34,319 nucleotides of DNA from Candidatus Omnitrophota bacterium. Its GTDB lineage: Bacteria > Omnitrophota > Omnitrophia > Omnitrophales > Aquincolibacteriaceae. Shown in pieces: positions 31,185 through 34,319 of this stretch. Under the pieces are notes generated by a model. That model did no database searches. It had not been told where the DNA came from and was given only the letters and a program-made list of their open reading frames with translations. The stretch's first letter is position 1; each line of letters opens with the position of its first letter. The stretch covers positions 1-34,319 of the forward strand of contig JACPXL010000066.1 in the NCBI GenBank assembly GCA_016196555.1, in the 5' to 3' direction. A program made the translations under genes and the position numbers.

Positions 31185-33123
31185 AGGCCTGCCTGTGTTT
31201 ATTCTTGAGAAAGGATTCGCCCTTACCTTCCTCTTAGCCCCTCTCCTGTTTGGCTGCGTTCATCCCGCCTCTGCATTTTTTCTCTCAGCCATGTTCTTCG
31301 TGTTTTTAATCATTCGTCCGGATTCTGTTTCCGCTTTTTATGTTCTTCCTAAATTTTTCCGTTACGGAATGCTGGCCGTATTTGTTTTTATTCTGTTCCA
31401 GGCTTTTTTTCTTTCCATGAACCGTCACGAAACCGTGTCTGAACTCCTGCGCTGGACCGCACTGGCCGCTGGATTTTTAATGATTCAAAGTTTTCCCGAA
31501 TCTTCCATGAAACGTCTTTTGACGGTGATCGCATGCGCCGGAGTTTTGGAAGCGATTTATGGGCTGTTCCAAACTCATTCCGGGCTGGAAATGGCTTTAT
31601 GGAAGGCCAAGGAGGCCCACCGGGGATTTGTCACCGGCACTTATTTGAACCGGAATCATTTGGCTGGTTTTCTCGAAATGAGTTTGGGGATACAGCTGGG
31701 ATTTTTGCTTTCTGCTTTTTGGAAAAAAGATAAAGGGAAAATGGCGGCTTGGGGTTTGTCTTTCCTGATTTCTTTAACAGCCCTCATTCAAACTGCTTCC
31801 CGCATGGGAATTATGAGTTTTTTTCTTTCCTTCTTATTCATGGCTTTTTTTCTGCCTCTGCCTTCCAAATCAAAAAAAATATTCTTCCTTTTTGCATTTG
31901 TGTTAGGCGGCATGGCCCTTTGGCATGGCTGGGATGTTCTCAGTTACCGGTTCAAGGATTTAGAAGAAGGAATCGCTTCCGTGAATAGCCGGTTTTTTGT
32001 GTGGCAGGATGCTCTCGGGATGCTCCGTGATCATCCCTGGTTTGGAGTAGGGCTTGGCAATTTCAAATGGGTTTTCCCGAATTATCAATCAGAAAGACTG
32101 CTGATGAGCTGGGACCATGCCCATCAGGATTATTTGGAGCTCGCCATTGAATTGGGAATTCCTGCTGCGATGCTGCTCTTTTTTTCTTTCGCAGGCCTTT
32201 GGATATCTCTATTTGTCACTTATTGTTCGCCGAACAATCGTAAACATTATCCCTTAATTTGGGGAGCATTGCTGGGGTTACTTTCCTTCGCGCTTCACGG
32301 GCTGGCGGATTTCAATTTTTCGGTTTCTGCCAATGTCATGATTTTTATTTTCGTTCTTGGAATTTTAAACCGGCAAGGCGAAATCCCTGGTTTATCTGGA
32401 AAAATTGCTTGGGTTATACGGCTTGCCGCGTTTTGCCTCGTCATTTTGTGCATTCAAAGAGCATGGGCCAGACCCATCACGGACCCCCTCCGATTGACGC
32501 AGGAAATGCCCTTTTACGGAAGGGGATGGCTGAATTTGGGGCTTTCCCGGCTTCAGGCCCAAGAGGCCTCGCCAGATGGGGTTACAAGCGCCGAATGGCC
32601 TGCTTTACGCGACCTTTTCCAGTCGGCTTATCAGAAAGAGCCGGGCAGTGCTTGGGTCTGTTTTGTGACCGGACGGACCTTGCTCAGTTATCCCCAATAT
32701 CTTTCGAAGGCGGAAAAACAATCCGCTTTAGGAAGGCTGAGGAAAAGTGCCAGCATTCATTTTCCCAATCAAGCTTCGGTCGAACTTGCGCCCATATTGG
32801 AATTTCTTTGGGCCCAATTTTCAGATTTTGAAATGTTAAAAAGTATGACGCCGCATGATTTTGCTTCCTATCAGGTCCTGCTTAAATTCGCTGAAAATCA
32901 CAAACTTACAGCCGAGCATGCAGAGCTTTTCCCGGAGTTTGAAAGAATGCGCGAAGTAGAATATAAGCGCCGCGTCCAACAAGCAGAAAAATGGTTTAAT
33001 CAGGGCAGTTATCAAAAAGCTTTGGACGCCTATCAGGAAGCCTATTGGATTGGCCAGGAAAAAGAGGGGGCCAAATTGGGCATGCAGGCCGCGAAAGCGA
33101 GATTGGAAATGAAAAGACAATAA
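31165..33123 (+). CDS. O-antigen ligase/polymerase-like membrane protein with C-terminal TPR-like region
   Basis: 652 residues. About ten to twelve hydrophobic helices fill residues 10-430. The family hallmarks are TGTYLNRNHLAGFLEMSLGI (about 153-172), SRMGIMSF, the periplasmic-loop WxDALGMLRDHPWFGVGLGNF and DHAHQDYLELAIELGIPAA. These mark the Wzy_C (O-antigen ligase/polymerase) superfamily, which joins repeat units or transfers them to an acceptor. The C-terminal region (about 440-652) is soluble and helical, with a TPR-like pair near the end (AEKWFNQGSYQKALDAYQEAYWIG). ATG 31165 overlaps the kinase gene by 20 nt. Because Wzc and a flippase flank it, a Wzy polymerase role is at least as likely as ligase. 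Confidence 0.85.
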   Translation: MPFRKNEGLPVFILEKGFALTFLLAPLLFGCVHPASAFFLSAMFFVFLIIRPDSVSAFYVLPKFFRYGMLAVFVFILFQAFFLSMNRHETVSELLRWTALAAGFLMIQSFPESSMKRLLTVIACAGVLEAIYGLFQTHSGLEMALWKAKEAHRGFVTGTYLNRNHLAGFLEMSLGIQLGFLLSAFWKKDKGKMAAWGLSFLISLTALIQTASRMGIMSFFLSFLFMAFFLPLPSKSKKIFFLFAFVLGGMALWHGWDVLSYRFKDLEEGIASVNSRFFVWQDALGMLRDHPWFGVGLGNFKWVFPNYQSERLLMSWDHAHQDYLELAIELGIPAAMLLFFSFAGLWISLFVTYCSPNNRKHYPLIWGALLGLLSFALHGLADFNFSVSANVMIFIFVLGILNRQGEIPGLSGKIAWVIRLAAFCLVILCIQRAWARPITDPLRLTQEMPFYGRGWLNLGLSRLQAQEASPDGVTSAEWPALRDLFQSAYQKEPGSAWVCFVTGRTLLSYPQYLSKAEKQSALGRLRKSASIHFPNQASVELAPILEFLWAQFSDFEMLKSMTPHDFASYQVLLKFAENHKLTAEHAELFPEFERMREVEYKRRVQQAEKWFNQGSYQKALDAYQEAYWIGQEKEGAKLGMQAAKARLEMKRQ

Positions 33124-33126
33124 CCT

Positions 33127-34319
33127 ATGGATAAAAAAAGGCCCTTTTTCTCAACTGCTTTTTTTACCATGCTGGGTCGTGCCGGCGGACTCCTTATTCC
33201 GTTTGCCATTTCCCTGGTTTTTGGAGCCGGGCAATTAACCGATGCTTTTTTCTTTTCTTTCGCGTTGATTTCCTCTTTTTTAAATATTTTTGCTCATATT
33301 TTTGAAGCTTCCCTCGTGCCCTTTTTGGTTGAGCGAAAACAATCCTCAGAACGAGCGGTTTCTTTTACTTTGAGCGTTCTTGCGGCAGGGCTTCCGGTGT
33401 GTTTTTTTATAAGTCTGGGTCTTGCGTTTGCGCTGCCTCCGCTTTTGAATTTAAGGTCCGGGATGCTTCCGGAAACCTCCGCGCTTATTTCGCGTCTTTT
33501 TCTGGAAATGCTCCCCGGCCTTTTCATCGCCATTTTGATTTCTGCTTATCAGGGATTTTTTTATGCGGTCAAGACTTTCTGGTTTCCCTCTATTTCGACA
33601 CTGATTCGAACCGTCACCATGCTTCTATTTTTCTTGCTGGGCAGACATTCTCTCGGGATTCATTCCCTTGCTTTAGGGCTTGTGGCGGGTGAGCTTTTGA
33701 GATGGCTTGCGGCGCATATTTTATTGACGAGAAGCGTAAAGCTTAAATTTGAAATTCCTTCCGGTGAATTCCAAAAAGTGAAGGGGTTTTTTCACCAAGC
33801 ATTTTTCCAAGTTCTGGCGATTATCGCCATCAATATCATGCCGCTTGTTGATCAATGGGCTGCCGCGCCTCTAGGGGCGGGGAAGCTTAGCCTTTTTAGT
33901 TATGCTGACCGTTTACTGCAAGTTCCTTATCTTCTTTTTTTCTACGGCTTTACTCAGGTCTTTTTTTCTTTTTGGTCGGACAGTCGTATTGACGAAGAAC
34001 CGGCGCGTTTTTTTGAGAAAGTCCGGAAGGATATGCGGATTGTCTTTGCTGGGGCGATCGTTCTCGTGCTGATCATACAGGCCGTGGCGGATCCTATGTT
34101 CCGGATTATTTTTCAGCGCTCGAATTTGACCGAAGCGCAGCTGCATCAATTGATCGATATTTTCCGCTGGCTGGCATTGGGATTTCCCGTAGGTATTTTG
34201 CGGATTCTCTATGGCCGTATTCTGATTATCATTAAAAAATCCAGCATCTATTTTTATCAGGCATGGCTCGAGCTTGCGGTTAAAATCGTACTCAACTTTT
34301 TTTTCGCAGCCTGGTTTGG
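33127..34319 (+). CDS. MurJ/Wzx-like lipid-linked oligosaccharide flippase, 5' portion
   Basis: 397 codons open to the right edge, with no stop; starts at ATG 33127, 3 nt after the preceding stop, with no strong ribosome site (coupling likely). Multiple membrane helices. MVIN/MurJ-type features are GRAGGLLIPF, ADQLTDAFFF-like LTDAFFFSFAL near residues 38-48, EASLVPFLVE, and the mid-protein LVDQWAAAPLGAGKLSLFSYADRLLQ. Basic residues in the transmembrane region (for example SYADRLL) match the lipid II flippase family. In this operon it is more likely to flip the EPS repeat unit on its undecaprenyl carrier than lipid II, but a Wzx/MurJ choice cannot be made from the sequence alone. Confidence 0.82.
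   Translation, partial: MDKKRPFFSTAFFTMLGRAGGLLIPFAISLVFGAGQLTDAFFFSFALISSFLNIFAHIFEASLVPFLVERKQSSERAVSFTLSVLAAGLPVCFFISLGLAFALPPLLNLRSGMLPETSALISRLFLEMLPGLFIAILISAYQGFFYAVKTFWFPSISTLIRTVTMLLFFLLGRHSLGIHSLALGLVAGELLRWLAAHILLTRSVKLKFEIPSGEFQKVKGFFHQAFFQVLAIIAINIMPLVDQWAAAPLGAGKLSLFSYADRLLQVPYLLFFYGFTQVFFSFWSDSRIDEEPARFFEKVRKDMRIVFAGAIVLVLIIQAVADPMFRIIFQRSNLTEAQLHQLIDIFRWLALGFPVGILRILYGRILIIIKKSSIYFYQAWLELAVKIVLNFFFAAWF

Overview
The window comes from a bacterium with an outer membrane: it encodes a Wza-type exporter, an outer-membrane beta-barrel and signal peptides suited to export. No rRNA or housekeeping marker is present, so a lineage cannot be assigned from sequence alone. Giant repetitive surface proteins, a catalytically degenerate Hyf/Ehr-type complex and an exopolysaccharide (EPS) cluster together would fit an uncultured PVC-type lineage such as Omnitrophota. 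That is inference at low confidence.

Region 1 (1-2561) is the 3' end of an operon for a membrane-bound complex related to group 4 hydrogenases and complex I: the C-terminus of a HyfF-like proton-pumping subunit, a HyfG/NuoCD-like large subunit, and a fused HyfH-HyfI (ferredoxin + NuoB-like) subunit. The large subunit lacks the CxxC nickel ligands. The fused ferredoxin domain has lost all its cluster cysteines. The complex therefore looks like an Ehr-type (energy-converting hydrogenase-related) machine and not a hydrogenase.

Region 2 (2562-3841) is a small accessory junction: the C-terminal remnant of a tyrosine recombinase, an overlapping MntA/HepT toxin-antitoxin pair, a 23-bp perfect direct repeat around that module, and then tRNA-Cys(GCA) and tRNA-Leu(UAA).

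Region 3 (3842-17474) is a regulated leader (hairpins, a 15-bp palindrome, a near-perfect extended sigma70 promoter, a 5'-terminal stem-loop) driving a 4459-aa secreted protein. It is built from many predicted beta-sandwich modules, two blocks of FG-GAP/VCBS-like repeats and a C-terminal glucoamylase-like (alpha/alpha) domain, in a nested duplication pattern.

Region 4 (17475-34319) starts with a matching promoter and 5' stem-loop, then a 3039-aa paralogue with 15 beta-sandwich modules. This gene is the first of a tightly packed series: a small FecR-like secreted protein, a beta-barrel protein, a Wza-like exporter, a Wzc-like tyrosine kinase/co-polymerase, an O-antigen ligase/polymerase-like protein with a C-terminal TPR-like region, and a MurJ/Wzx-like flippase cut by the window edge. 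The likely theme is making and exporting an extracellular polysaccharide together with giant glycan-binding or glycan-processing surface proteins. The giant-protein/EPS-operon pairing is the best candidate here for an undescribed system.
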